Translations under genes and position numbers: made by a program
Part shown: piece after piece, positions 44,377-53,321 of the stretch
How positions within the stretch are numbered: the stretch's first letter is position 1
How the letters are laid out: each line of letters starts with the position of its first letter
Notes under the pieces: generated by a model
The model's database searches: none
Seen by the model: the letters and a program-made list of their open reading frames with translations, nothing else
What the model was told of the DNA's origin: nothing
Source: AP-15 sp035503615
GTDB lineage: Bacteria; Pseudomonadota; Alphaproteobacteria; ATCC43930; CGMCC-115725
Length of the DNA stretch: 64,000 nt
Reading direction: 5' to 3'
Assembly: GCA_035503615.1 (NCBI GenBank)
Contig: DATJTI010000037.1
Location: 1-64,000, forward strand

Positions 44377-45183
44377 ATGATCGCGCGATGCATCGGGATA
44401 TTCGTTGTTGCGGCCGGGCTCGCCGGCCTGCTCCCGCCGCTCGCACGCGGGGCCGAGATCGCTCCGCATCGCGCACTCTACATAATGACACTCGGGTCGG
44501 CCCGCAGCGATTCGGGTGTCGTCGATGCAAACGGCACGATGGATTACGAGTGGGGCGAGACCTGCGACGGCTGGACCATCGAACAGCGTTATCGGCTGCA
44601 GATGGGCTACGCCGAAAACCGCGATGTCGATATCACCTCGAGTTTTGTCACGTGGGAATCGAAGGACGGGCTGCGCTACCGGTTCAATCAGCGCGAGACC
44701 CGGAATGGCGAGCTCGATCAGGAGATCCGTGGCAGTGCCGAGCTCGACGGGCCGGGCAAAGGCGGGATCGCCCGGTTTACCCTGCCGCAGCAGCACACTC
44801 TGAAGCTGGCGCCGGGTGTACTGTTTCCAAGCGCCCACACGATCCTGTTGATCAACGAGGCCAGTGCCGGCAAGACGTTCCTGTCGCGACAGGTGTTCGA
44901 TGGCGCCGCCGATGAGAATGCCGTGCAGGTCTCGGCAGTGATCAGCGGCAAGCTCGGCGCCGATCCGGCCGCGGGCCGGCTGGGCCCGCTACTGGACCAG
45001 CCCGGATGGAATGTCCGGCTGGCGTTCTTTCCGGCCGATCCAACCGCCGAGGAGCCGGATTACGAACTCGGGATGCGCCTCCTCGATAACGGCGTTTCGA
45101 CCGACATGGTGATCGATTACGGCGACTATTCGATCCGCGCCAAGCTCGTCGCCATCGAGTCGCTCGGCAAGCCCAGCTGCTGA
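44377..45183 (+). CDS. eipB: Envelope integrity protein EipB-like (DUF1849)
   Basis: 268 residues; ATG at 44377 gives a clean signal peptide (MIARCIGIFVVAAGLAGLLPPLARG). DUF1849 pattern: HRALYIMTLG, MDYEWGETCDGWTIEQRY and a long beta-rich body. Cys63 and the C-terminal Cys268 correspond to the disulfide of Brucella EipB. The periplasmic protein keeps the cell envelope intact and is confined to alphaproteobacteria. Upstream reading from 44272 adds a non-conserved leader. Confidence 0.88.
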   Translation: MIARCIGIFVVAAGLAGLLPPLARGAEIAPHRALYIMTLGSARSDSGVVDANGTMDYEWGETCDGWTIEQRYRLQMGYAENRDVDITSSFVTWESKDGLRYRFNQRETRNGELDQEIRGSAELDGPGKGGIARFTLPQQHTLKLAPGVLFPSAHTILLINEASAGKTFLSRQVFDGAADENAVQVSAVISGKLGADPAAGRLGPLLDQPGWNVRLAFFPADPTAEEPDYELGMRLLDNGVSTDMVIDYGDYSIRAKLVAIESLGKPSC

Positions 45184-45314
45184 CCCGGCCGCGGCCGGAT
45201 CAGGATCGGCAAGCCTCGAACGGAGTAATGGCGAGAGCGGCTGCGGGGTCGCCACCCCTGGCGGCAAGCCCCGCCGACCCGACCGGCACCGCGTTCCCGC
45301 TAGACCATGCCCGC

Positions 45315-45367
45315 TAGACCATAATCATGTCGGATCGAAGCGCACCGCACTCCGATCCGACCCGTCA
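45315..45367. repeat. Inverted repeat at the start of dispersed element copy 1
   Basis: GTCGGATCG and CGATCCGAC (within about 45329-45363) form a perfect 9-bp stem around a 15-base loop, directly before the conserved 84-bp block. Just upstream, CCCGCTAGACCAT is duplicated (about 45297 and 45311). Confidence 0.7.
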
Positions 45368-45451
45368 ATCATGGTCTCGTCCTTGCCATCGAGAGCAGGC
45401 TTCACGCCTGAAATGAAAGCTCCATGTCCATTTCGCGCGATCCTGCGCTAG
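45368..45451 (-). repeat. Dispersed palindromic repeat, copy 1 (84 bp)
   Basis: Aligns over its whole length with 55504-55588 at roughly 80 percent identity by eye. Read on the minus strand it begins CTAG, which contains the stop codon of the MarR gene, and folds as a long hairpin: outer arms near AGGATC and AGCCTGCTCT, inner arms GAAATG / CATTTC. It lies between the convergent genes eipB and marR. General style resembles TAGAGCA-type palindromic repeats of alphaproteobacteria. Confidence 0.8.
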
Positions 45452-45966
45452 GCGAGCGAGCGCTCGGCGGGGCTCGGCTCCGTGTCGTTCGCCCGCTCCT
45501 CGTTGAGCGCGAGATTGTCCTTGATGCTGCCGAGTGCCGTGATCATCGCATCGCGGGTGCCCGGGGCGAGACCGGCAAATGCCTCCTCGCGGATCGCCTG
45601 GTTGATATCGAGAATACGCTCGACCACCGGCTCGGCACCCGGGGTCAGCCACAAGGTCCGCACCCGCCGGTCGGTCGGATGGGCCCGCCGCTCGACGAGC
45701 CCCTCCTCGTGCAGCTTGTCCAGCATGCGGACCAGAGCGATCGGCTCGATATCGAGCCAGACCGCGACCTCGGCCTGGCTCACTCCCTCATTGCGGGCAA
45801 TGTACAGCACGACCGCCGCCTGGCGCCGGGTGATCGGCAACCCGATCTGCCGCGCCTGCCGCTCGAAACGCCGCTTGAGCAGCCGCGAGACGTCATGCAC
45901 CAGAAATCCGAAATTGCGGTCGGGCCCCGCTCCCTGGGCGCGCGCCGCCAGCGATGTGCGGGTCAT
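45448..45966 (-). CDS. MarR family transcriptional regulator
   Basis: 172 residues from the ATG at 45966. Winged helix with LPITRRQAAVVLYIARNEG, VSQAEVAVWLDIEPIALVRMLDKLHEEGLVERR and the wing HPTDRRVRTLWLT. MarR proteins usually repress efflux genes and release DNA on binding phenolic ligands. It is the last gene of the efflux operon, starting 4 bases after the RND pump stop. A likely operator is the inverted repeat at 50316-50330. Confidence 0.92.
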   Translation of the reverse strand: MTRTSLAARAQGAGPDRNFGFLVHDVSRLLKRRFERQARQIGLPITRRQAAVVLYIARNEGVSQAEVAVWLDIEPIALVRMLDKLHEEGLVERRAHPTDRRVRTLWLTPGAEPVVERILDINQAIREEAFAGLAPGTRDAMITALGSIKDNLALNEERANDTEPSPAERSLA

Positions 45967-45970
45967 CTCG

Positions 45971-48900
45971 TTACTCCGCGCTCTGGCGCTCCTCGATGAG
46001 GGCGGGACGCCCCTCGCCCCCGAGCGCGGTGGCCATGCGCGACGGGCGGTAGGAGCGACCGAGCCAGCGCGAGAACCGCTCGAGATAGAGATAGACGACC
46101 GGCGTCGTATAGAGTGTGAGCCATTGCGAAATGAGCAGCCCGCCGACGATTGCAATGCCGAGCGGCTGGCGCAGTTCCGAGCCCACGCCCTGGCCGATCG
46201 CGATCGGCAGGCTGCCGAACAGCGCCGACATCGTCGTCATCATAATCGGGCGGAAGCGCAAGAGGCAGGCCTGGTGGATCGCATCGAGCGGAGTCTTGCC
46301 TTCGAGCCGCTGCGCCTGCAATGCAAAGTCGATCATCATGATAGCGTTCTTCTTGACGATCCCGATCAAGAGGATGATGCCGACGATCGCGATCACCGTC
46401 AGGTCATAGTGAAACAGCATCAGCATCAAGAGGGCGCCCACCCCGGCCGAGGGCAACGCCGACAGGATCGTGAGCGGGTGGATATAGCTTTCGTAAAGGA
46501 TGCCGAGCACGATGTAGACGACGAGGATCGCGGCGACGAGCAGCAGCGGCATCGACGACAGCGACGCCTGGAACGCCTGTGCTGTGCCTTGGAACGAGGC
46601 GTTGAGGGTCGGTGGCGCGCCAAGCTTGGCGGTCAGCTCCTGGATCGCGGTGACCGCCTGGCCGAGCGAGGCGCCGCGCGCGAGGTTGAACGACAGCGTC
46701 ACGGCCGGGAAAACGCCCTGATGGCTGATCGTCAGCGGCTCCAGCTTTGGGACGTAATGGGCAAAGGCCGAGAGCGGCACCTCGACACCGTTCGGCCCGG
46801 GCACATAGATCTTCGACAGCGCCGTCGCATCTTTCTGAAACTGCGGTTGGACTTCGAGGACGACCTTGTACTGATTGGTCGAGGTGTAGATCGTCGCCAC
46901 CTCGCGCTGGCCGAAGGCGTCGTAGAGCGTCTGGTCGATCAGCGCCGCCGACAAGCCGAGCCGTGAGGCGGCGTCGCGGTCGACTTCGATCGCCACATGT
47001 GGTGCCGCGACCTGCTGGTCGGATGCGACGTCCTGCAATTCGGGCAGCTTGCGCATCTCGTTCTCGAGGATCGGCGCCCAGTGGTTGAGCTCCTCCTGAT
47101 CGGGGTCGGTCAGAGTGTATTGATACTGTGTCCGGCTCAGCCGGCCGCCGACATTGATATCCTGCGGCACCTGCATGTAGAACTTGGCGCCGACGATCCC
47201 GGCCACCTGCTTGCGCAGGCGCCGCACGACCTCGTCGGCGGTGGCGGTACGCTCGCTGAACGGCTTCAGCTGGAAGAAGATGCGCGCCGTGCTCTCGCCA
47301 GGATTGTAACTGTAGGCGCCGGCCGTGTTGTAGACACCGGCGACGGCAGGATCGCGCAGCACGATGGCGACGACCTTGTGGGCGATATCCGCCGTTGCCT
47401 GGAACGACGCATCCTCGCGGACATCGAGTTCGCCGAACACGAAACCGGTATCCTGCTGCGGGAAAAATCCTTTGGGAATATGGATATAAAGATATCCAGT
47501 CGCGACCATCAGCAGCAATGTCGACATCAGCGCCGGGAACTGGTGGCGCAAGACCCAGCGCAGCCCGCGGTCGTAGGCACCGATCATCCATGTAAAAAAC
47601 CGCTCGGCCAGCTGATTGATGCGGCCCTTGCCGTGCAATGACTGTTCTTTCAGAAACAGCGAGCACAATACCGGTGTCAGGGTCAGCGAAATGATCGCCG
47701 AGGAGATGACCGCGACCGAGACGACGACGCCGAACTCACGGAACAGCCGGCCGATGATGCCGCCCATAAAGAACAGTGGAATGAAGACGGCGATCAGCGA
47801 GAAGGTGATCGAAACGATCGTGAAGCCGATCTGGCCGGCTCCTTTCAGCGCTGCTTCGAGCGGCCGATCGCCCTGCTCGATGTAGCGCACAATATTCTCG
47901 ATCATGACGATCGCGTCATCGACCACGAAGCCAACCGAGATCGTCAACGCCATCAGTGAGATGTTGTCGAGGCTGTAGCCGGCGACGTACATCACGGCAA
48001 AGGTGGCGAGCAGTGACAGCGGCACCGCCATGGCCGGGATCACGGTCGCCCAGATCGTCCGCAGGAAGATGAAGATCACGCAGATCACCAGCGCGATCGT
48101 CAGCAGCATCGTGTATTCGACGTCGCGCACGCCGGCCCGGATCATCAGCGAGCGGTCCGACATCAGATCGACATGGACCGATGGCGGGATCGAGGCTTCG
48201 AGCTGAGGCATCAGCGCTTTGATCTGGTCGACCAGCTCGATCGTGTTGGCGCCCGGCGCCTTGAGGATCGCGATCCCTTCGGCCGGCTCGTTGTCGTACC
48301 AGCCGCCGAGATGCGTGTTCTGGATCGAATTGAGGACGTCGCCGACATCCTTGATCCGCACCGGCGCGCCGTTTCGGTAGGCGATGATGACGTTGCGATA
48401 TTGCGCGGCATCGACCAGCTGGTCGTTGGTGTCGAGCGTGACGGTCCGGTAGTCGCCCTCGATCTCACCTTTCGGCTCGTCGACCGTCGCCGCGGCGATC
48501 GCGTTGCGCACATCCTCAAGACCGATGCCCTTCGCCGCGAGCGCCGCCGGATTGACCTGGATGCGGGCGGCATAGGGCTTCTGGCCGAAGATGAAGACCT
48601 GGCCGACACCCGGCACCATCGACAGCCGCTCGGCGAGCACGATATTGGCGTAGTCGTCGATGCGATAGACCGGCAGCGCGTCTGAATGGACCGCATAGAT
48701 CAGCACCGGCCGGTCGGTCGGGTTGGTCTTCTTGTAGGTCGGCGGGGTCGGCAGGTCCTTTGGCAACAATCCGCTCGCCGCGTTGATCGCGGTCTGCACG
48801 TCCTGCGCCGCGGCGTCGATGTTGCGCGACAGATCGAACTGCAGCGTGATCGTCGTGATGCCCACGCCGGACAGCGACGTCATCTGGGCGAGCGACGGGA

Positions 48901-49120
48901 TCGAGGTGAATTGCTGTTCGAGCGGGGTGGCGACCGACGAGGCCATCGTCTCCGGGCTGGCGCCGGGATAGGTGACGCTGACCGCGATCGTCGGGAAATC
49001 GACATTCGGCAGCGAAGCGACCGGCAGCAGGCCATAAGCGGCGATGCCGAACACCAGCACGCCCAGCATCAGGAGCGAGGTGGCGATCGGCCGGTGGATA
49101 AAAGGTGCGGAGATGCTCAT
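45971..49120 (-). CDS. RND multidrug efflux transporter, inner membrane pump (HAE1 family)
   Basis: 1049 residues, full length, with 12 membrane helices and two large periplasmic loops. The start MSISAPFIHRPIATSLLML and the fourth-helix motif GFVVDDAIVMIENIVRYIEQG (about 400-420; paired Asp relay) are typical of MdtB/MdtC-like HAE1 pumps. The C-terminal half repeats the fold (IAIVGIILLIGIVKKNAIMM). Driven by proton influx, it exports drugs or phenolics through a periplasmic adaptor and an outer-membrane channel. No TolC-like gene is in the operon. Confidence 0.96.
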   Translation of the reverse strand: MSISAPFIHRPIATSLLMLGVLVFGIAAYGLLPVASLPNVDFPTIAVSVTYPGASPETMASSVATPLEQQFTSIPSLAQMTSLSGVGITTITLQFDLSRNIDAAAQDVQTAINAASGLLPKDLPTPPTYKKTNPTDRPVLIYAVHSDALPVYRIDDYANIVLAERLSMVPGVGQVFIFGQKPYAARIQVNPAALAAKGIGLEDVRNAIAAATVDEPKGEIEGDYRTVTLDTNDQLVDAAQYRNVIIAYRNGAPVRIKDVGDVLNSIQNTHLGGWYDNEPAEGIAILKAPGANTIELVDQIKALMPQLEASIPPSVHVDLMSDRSLMIRAGVRDVEYTMLLTIALVICVIFIFLRTIWATVIPAMAVPLSLLATFAVMYVAGYSLDNISLMALTISVGFVVDDAIVMIENIVRYIEQGDRPLEAALKGAGQIGFTIVSITFSLIAVFIPLFFMGGIIGRLFREFGVVVSVAVISSAIISLTLTPVLCSLFLKEQSLHGKGRINQLAERFFTWMIGAYDRGLRWVLRHQFPALMSTLLLMVATGYLYIHIPKGFFPQQDTGFVFGELDVREDASFQATADIAHKVVAIVLRDPAVAGVYNTAGAYSYNPGESTARIFFQLKPFSERTATADEVVRRLRKQVAGIVGAKFYMQVPQDINVGGRLSRTQYQYTLTDPDQEELNHWAPILENEMRKLPELQDVASDQQVAAPHVAIEVDRDAASRLGLSAALIDQTLYDAFGQREVATIYTSTNQYKVVLEVQPQFQKDATALSKIYVPGPNGVEVPLSAFAHYVPKLEPLTISHQGVFPAVTLSFNLARGASLGQAVTAIQELTAKLGAPPTLNASFQGTAQAFQASLSSMPLLLVAAILVVYIVLGILYESYIHPLTILSALPSAGVGALLMLMLFHYDLTVIAIVGIILLIGIVKKNAIMMIDFALQAQRLEGKTPLDAIHQACLLRFRPIMMTTMSALFGSLPIAIGQGVGSELRQPLGIAIVGGLLISQWLTLYTTPVVYLYLERFSRWLGRSYRPSRMATALGGEGRPALIEERQSAE

Positions 49121-49134
49121 CGATGCCCCTGCCC

Positions 49135-50280
49135 TCAGCCGGCAGCGCTATTCGGCGCCGGCATGACCTTGACCCGCGACCCGTTGATCAGCCGGAACTG
49201 GCCGGTGACGACGATCCGCTCGCCGGGTTTGAGCCCTTTTGTCACGACGGCCACCCCGTCCTGGGTTGCCGCCACCTCGACGGCCCGCCGCTCGACCGTG
49301 TCATCGGGTTTGATGACGTAGACAAAGCGCCCGTCCGGGCCTTCATCGACAGTCTGCGCCGGCACCGTCGGGACATCGCGGCGCATCCGCAGGATGACCC
49401 CGACATTGACGAATTCGCCGGGCCACAGCCGCTCGTCCTCGTTGTCGAAGCGCGCTTTCAGGTGGATCGTGCCGGTTGCCTGGTCGATCGTATTGTCGAT
49501 CAGCGTCAGCTTGCCCTGTGACAGCAGCGCCTTGTTCTCGCCGCTGTAGGCTCGCACCACGAGCGGCCCCTTCTGTTGGGATTCGCGGATCTGGTCTAGA
49601 GTTTCCTGCGGCAGCGTGAAGCTGACAAAGATCGGCTTGATCTCGTCGATCGTGACCAGCGTCGTGTTGTCGGTCGCACGCACCAGGTTGCCGATATCGA
49701 CGAGCCGCGCGCCGAGGCGTCCGTCGATCGGTGCGCGGATATCGGCGTAGCCGAGATTGAGCTGAGCGGTGTCGATCTGCGCCTCGTCACCCTTGATCGC
49801 GGCCTCTAATTGCCCGACCAGAGCGGTCTGCTGATCGTAGCTCTGCCGGGTCTGGTAGCCGGTGCCGAGCAGCTTCGAATAGCGTTCGAGATCGAGCTTT
49901 GCCCCGGCCAGCTGGGCCTCGTCCTTCTGCTTGGCCGCCTGGGCCTGTTCGAGTGCCGCCTGGTAAGGGCGCGGATCGATCTGGAACAGCGGGTCGCCCT
50001 GTTTGACCTCCTGGCCTTCCTTGAAATCGACCTTGACGATCTGCCCGTCGACCCGGCTCTTGACCGCGACCATGTTGTAGGCCTGGACCGTGCCGATGCC
50101 GTTCAGCAGCACCGGGACATCGGCGGCACGCACGACCCCGGCGGTGACCGGGACGCCCGGGGCCGGCGGCTGTGCTGTCGCGCGTGGCCCATTGCCGCCG
50201 AGCCAGTGCCACCCGATGATCGCCACCGCAACCATCACGACCGCGCCCGCGGTGAGCGCACGCCTGATCATGCCCGGCAT
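49135..50280 (-). CDS. RND efflux periplasmic adaptor subunit (MFP)
   Basis: 381 residues. N-terminal membrane anchor or signal (MIRRALTAGAVVMVAVAIIGW), lipoyl-like half motif VKSRVDGQIVKVDFKEGQEV and its second half YADIRAPIDGRLGARLVDIG, an alpha-hairpin between them (about 110-170), then beta-barrel and MP domains. It bridges the pump to an outer-membrane channel. First gene of the operon MFP-RND-MarR, 14 bases before the pump gene. Confidence 0.95.
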   Translation of the reverse strand: MPGMIRRALTAGAVVMVAVAIIGWHWLGGNGPRATAQPPAPGVPVTAGVVRAADVPVLLNGIGTVQAYNMVAVKSRVDGQIVKVDFKEGQEVKQGDPLFQIDPRPYQAALEQAQAAKQKDEAQLAGAKLDLERYSKLLGTGYQTRQSYDQQTALVGQLEAAIKGDEAQIDTAQLNLGYADIRAPIDGRLGARLVDIGNLVRATDNTTLVTIDEIKPIFVSFTLPQETLDQIRESQQKGPLVVRAYSGENKALLSQGKLTLIDNTIDQATGTIHLKARFDNEDERLWPGEFVNVGVILRMRRDVPTVPAQTVDEGPDGRFVYVIKPDDTVERRAVEVAATQDGVAVVTKGLKPGERIVVTGQFRLINGSRVKVMPAPNSAAG

Positions 50281-50315
50281 CTCCCTTTGGAGAGCAACGT
50301 TAAAGAAAATATATC

Positions 50316-50330
50316 ATAGACAAACTCTAT
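50316..50330. promoter_or_regulatory. Inverted repeat ATAGA-N5-TCTAT upstream of efflux operon
   Basis: Lies 36 bases upstream of the adaptor start in an A/T-rich stretch. Spacing and symmetry suit a MarR dimer, and the operon encodes a MarR protein. Candidate operator only. Confidence 0.45.
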
Positions 50331-50471
50331 AGGTTACGGTCGCTCCCGTCCACCGCAACTGTCCTCTATGATCGGCGCGAAACGTCGCAGCCATCCCCGG
50401 CAGCGTCCAAATCTGGACAGCGCATGGCTGCAATGCATAGCGACATCCGTGATCTTGCGGCCTGCCGGCGG

Positions 50472-50509
50472 TGCCCTCGGCGCGCGACGATGCCCTCGGC
50501 ACGCGACGA
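50472..50509 (+). repeat. 19-bp tandem duplication upstream of UDG gene
   Basis: TGCCCTCGGCGCGCGACGA at 50472 is repeated at 50491 with a single mismatch. It lies in the 5' region of the UDG gene, outside any called coding sequence. Confidence 0.7.
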
Positions 50510-50524
50510 TGCTAGTCTCCAGCG

Positions 50525-51412
50525 GTGCATTCTCGCGACGAAGAGACCACCCGGACCGATCGCACGGCAGCGCTTGCGCTACTGCGCTGGTATCTCGAAC
50601 TCGGCGCCGACGAGGCGATCGCCGATGCGCCGACGAACCGGCTCGCCCCACCGCCACTATCGACTGCTGCGGCGGCGCGCCCGACGCCACTATCGACTGC
50701 TGCGGCGGCGCGCCCGGCGCCGCCATCGCTGAGTTCGCGCCCGGTCGCCGCACCGCCGGCCAAACTCGCCGATGCGCCCGGCGAGGCGGCGCAATCGGCA
50801 CGCATTGCCGCCGCCGCGGCCGACACGCTCGCGGCGCTCGAAGCGGCGATTGCCAAATTCGACGGCTGCGCGCTGAAACGCACCGCGACCAATACGGTCG
50901 TCAGCGACGGCAACCCGGCCGCCCCGATCATGCTGATCGGCGAGGCGCCCGGCGCCGAGGAGGACCGGATCGGGCGCCCGTTTGTCGGCCGCGCCGGCCA
51001 GCTGCTCGACCGGATGCTGGCCGCGATCGGCTTGGACCGATCCGGGGTGCTGATCACCAATGTGATCTATTGGCGGCCGCCCGGCAACCGCACGCCGAGT
51101 GCCGACGAGATCGCCGCCTGCCTGCCGTTTGTGCTGCGCCAGGTGGCGCTGGTCCGGCCCAAGATCCTGGTGCTGGCCGGCGGGACTGCCGCCCGCGCGT
51201 TGCTGCCGCCGGGTCCCGGCATCACCCGGTTGCGCGGCCGCTGGTTCGATCTCGAGATCACCGGGCTCGACCGTCCCGTGCCGACCCTGCCGATGTTCCA
51301 CCCATCCTTTTTGTTGCGCAGCCCGGAGCGCAAGCGCGAGGCATGGCACGATCTCCTGGCGCTGCGCCGCCAGCTCGACGCGGTGCCGGCGGCCGGATCC
51401 GAGCCTGGCTAG
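50525..51412 (+). CDS. Family 4/5-like uracil-DNA glycosylase lacking the four-Cys set
   Basis: 295 residues. Catalytic-domain motifs are clear: IGEAPGAEEDRIGRPFVGRAGQLLD (motif A, about 138-162), TNVIYWRPPGNRTPS and PTLPMFHPSFLLRS (C-terminal His motif). The enzyme removes uracil from DNA. The whole protein has only two cysteines (FDGCALKR and IAACLPF), so the usual four-Cys [4Fe-4S] cluster of family 4 cannot form. An Ala/Pro-rich N-terminal region (about 40-85) contains an exact LSTAAAARP repeat. The start at 50525 is uncertain. Confidence 0.82.
   Translation: MHSRDEETTRTDRTAALALLRWYLELGADEAIADAPTNRLAPPPLSTAAAARPTPLSTAAAARPAPPSLSSRPVAAPPAKLADAPGEAAQSARIAAAAADTLAALEAAIAKFDGCALKRTATNTVVSDGNPAAPIMLIGEAPGAEEDRIGRPFVGRAGQLLDRMLAAIGLDRSGVLITNVIYWRPPGNRTPSADEIAACLPFVLRQVALVRPKILVLAGGTAARALLPPGPGITRLRGRWFDLEITGLDRPVPTLPMFHPSFLLRSPERKREAWHDLLALRRQLDAVPAAGSEPG
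50653..50718 (+). repeat. 33-bp tandem repeat inside the UDG gene
   Basis: Two copies starting at 50653 and 50686 with one mismatch. Each encodes LSTAAAARPTP or LSTAAAARPAP, extending the disordered N-terminal region. Confidence 0.85.
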
Positions 51413-51467
51413 CCGGCGCGGCCGGGGCGGGCTATCCTGCGCATGCACCGTCGAGGGAGCGATCGCC

Positions 51468-52010
51468 ATGCCCGGCCGGCTCGATGAAACCCGCCCGTTC
51501 CTGCCCGTCAGCATCGCGCTGCTGACCGTATCGGATACCCGCGACGCGAGCCAGGACCGCTCCGGCGACACCCTCGCCGAACTTGCAACCGGCGCCGGGC
51601 ACAGGATCGCCGCGCGTCGCATCGTGCGCGACGAGCGCGATACGATCGTCGCCCAGCTGCGGGCGTGGATCGCCGATCCGCAGATCGATGTCGTGATCTC
51701 CACCGGCGGCACCGGTGTCACCGGGCGCGACGTGACACCCGAGGCGTTTCACAGCGTCTACGAAAAGGAGATCGCCGGCTTTGGCGAGCTGTTTCGCTGG
51801 CTCAGCTACGCCAAGATCGGCAGCTCGACGATCCAGAGCCGGGCCACCGCCGGGGTCGCCGGCGGCACCTACCTGTTCGCATTGCCGGGCTCGCCCGGCG
51901 CCTGCCGCGATGCCTGGCAGGATATCCTCGTGCACCAGCTCGACAACCGGTTCCGGCCCTGCAATTTCGTCGAGCTGATGCCGCGCCTGCAGGAACACCT
52001 GACGCGCTGA
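51468..52010 (+). CDS. moaB: Molybdenum cofactor biosynthesis protein MoaB
   Basis: 180 residues; ATG at 51468 after GAGGGAGC. MoaB/MogA-type fold with ALLTVSDTRDASQDRSGDTL, the ligand loop STGGTGVTGRDVTPEA and ALPGSPGACRDAW. It adenylylates molybdopterin before Mo insertion. A molybdoenzyme, msrP, is encoded about 9 kb downstream. Upstream open frame belongs to the shadow of the UDG gene. Confidence 0.93.
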   Translation: MPGRLDETRPFLPVSIALLTVSDTRDASQDRSGDTLAELATGAGHRIAARRIVRDERDTIVAQLRAWIADPQIDVVISTGGTGVTGRDVTPEAFHSVYEKEIAGFGELFRWLSYAKIGSSTIQSRATAGVAGGTYLFALPGSPGACRDAWQDILVHQLDNRFRPCNFVELMPRLQEHLTR

Positions 52011-52032
52011 TGCCCGACCGGCATGGGGCCCG

Positions 52033-53217
52033 ATGGCACGGGGCCTGATGCGCCTCTATGAACGCATCGACGCGGTGCCGGCGCTGTCGGCCGAGGAGCG
52101 GCAGCTGATCGACAGCGTGCGGTTGCTGGCACGCGAGCGGGTCATGCCACGCGCCGCCGCTCACGACCGCAGCGGCGAGTTTCCATGGGACAATGTCCGT
52201 GACATCAACGGGCTCGGCCTCAATCAGATGTTCGTGCCCGAAGCCTATGGCGGGGCGCCGCTGTCCTACGCCGCCTATCTCGCCTGCGTGCGCGAGCTGA
52301 GCCAGGCCTGTGCCGCGACCGGGATCATCTGGGCCACCAACTTCCACGCCGTCGCGCCGGTGATCGATCACGGCAGCGAGGAGCAGAAACATCGGCTGCT
52401 GCCGCGGATCGCCGCCGGCGGGCTGGCGGCGCTGGCGATCACCGAGCCCGAGGCCGGGTCGGACGCGACCCATATGACGACCCGCTTCACCGCCGAGGGT
52501 GACGATATCATCGTATCGGGCGGCAAGACTTTCATCACCAATGGCGATGTCGCCGACCTGATCCTGGTGTTTGGCAAATGGACGGGTAGCGCGGACCGCC
52601 GCCAGGCGATCTCGGCGCTGATCGTGGAAAAGGATAGGCCCGGCTTGCGGGTGCTGCGCCGCGAAGACAAGATGGGGCACCGCGCCTCCTCGACCGTGGC
52701 GCTCGCCTTCGAGGATTGCGTCGTGCCGCGCGCCAACCTGCTGGCCGGCCCCGGCGCCGGCCTGCCATTGCTGCTGGCGGCGCTGAACAAGTCGCGCCCG
52801 AGCATCGCTGCGCACGCGCTCGGCATCGCCCGCGCCGCGTTCGAAGATGCCCTCGCCTATGTCAACGAGCGGCGCCAGTCGGGCCGGCTGATCATCGAGT
52901 TTCAGGGCATCCAGTTTCTGCTCGCCGATCTCGCCGCCGAGCTTGCTCTGTGCGAGCGCTGGCTGTGGCACGTCGCCGGGCTTGTCGACACCGGTGCTGC
53001 CGATTTCGGTCCCGAGGCCTCGATCCTCAAACTGCGCGCCTCGGACCTGGCGATGCGGATGACGACGGAAGCGGTACAGCTTTTCGGCGGCTACGGCTAC
53101 ATCAAGGACAACCGCGTCGAGCGGCTGATGCGTGATGCCAAGATCACCCAGATCTGGGAAGGCACCAACCAGATCCACCGTCGCATCATCGGTCGCAGCC
53201 TGATCGCGCGCGCCTAG
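52033..53217 (+). CDS. Acyl-CoA dehydrogenase
   Basis: 394 residues. N-terminal helical domain, FAD-binding middle segment LAITEPEAGSDATHM and FITNGDVADLILVFGK, and the C-terminal helix with FGGYGYIKDNRVERLMRDAK and the catalytic Glu in QIWEGTNQIHRRIIGR. Catalyses alpha,beta-dehydrogenation of an acyl-CoA with electrons passed to ETF. Substrate chain length cannot be told. An in-frame ATG 15 bases later (MRLYERIDAVPALSAEERQ) is an alternative start. A short imperfect hairpin (53241-53265) follows the gene. Confidence 0.93.
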   Translation: MARGLMRLYERIDAVPALSAEERQLIDSVRLLARERVMPRAAAHDRSGEFPWDNVRDINGLGLNQMFVPEAYGGAPLSYAAYLACVRELSQACAATGIIWATNFHAVAPVIDHGSEEQKHRLLPRIAAGGLAALAITEPEAGSDATHMTTRFTAEGDDIIVSGGKTFITNGDVADLILVFGKWTGSADRRQAISALIVEKDRPGLRVLRREDKMGHRASSTVALAFEDCVVPRANLLAGPGAGLPLLLAALNKSRPSIAAHALGIARAAFEDALAYVNERRQSGRLIIEFQGIQFLLADLAAELALCERWLWHVAGLVDTGAADFGPEASILKLRASDLAMRMTTEAVQLFGGYGYIKDNRVERLMRDAKITQIWEGTNQIHRRIIGRSLIARA

Positions 53218-53321
53218 CATGCGGATCGCGCCCGGGTAGTGGCAGCGTCCGGCAACCGGGCTGCCGCAAACCCGCCATAATCGCGCCGTTTGCAGTGTCA
53301 ACGCAGCAGCATCGGTGTTCC

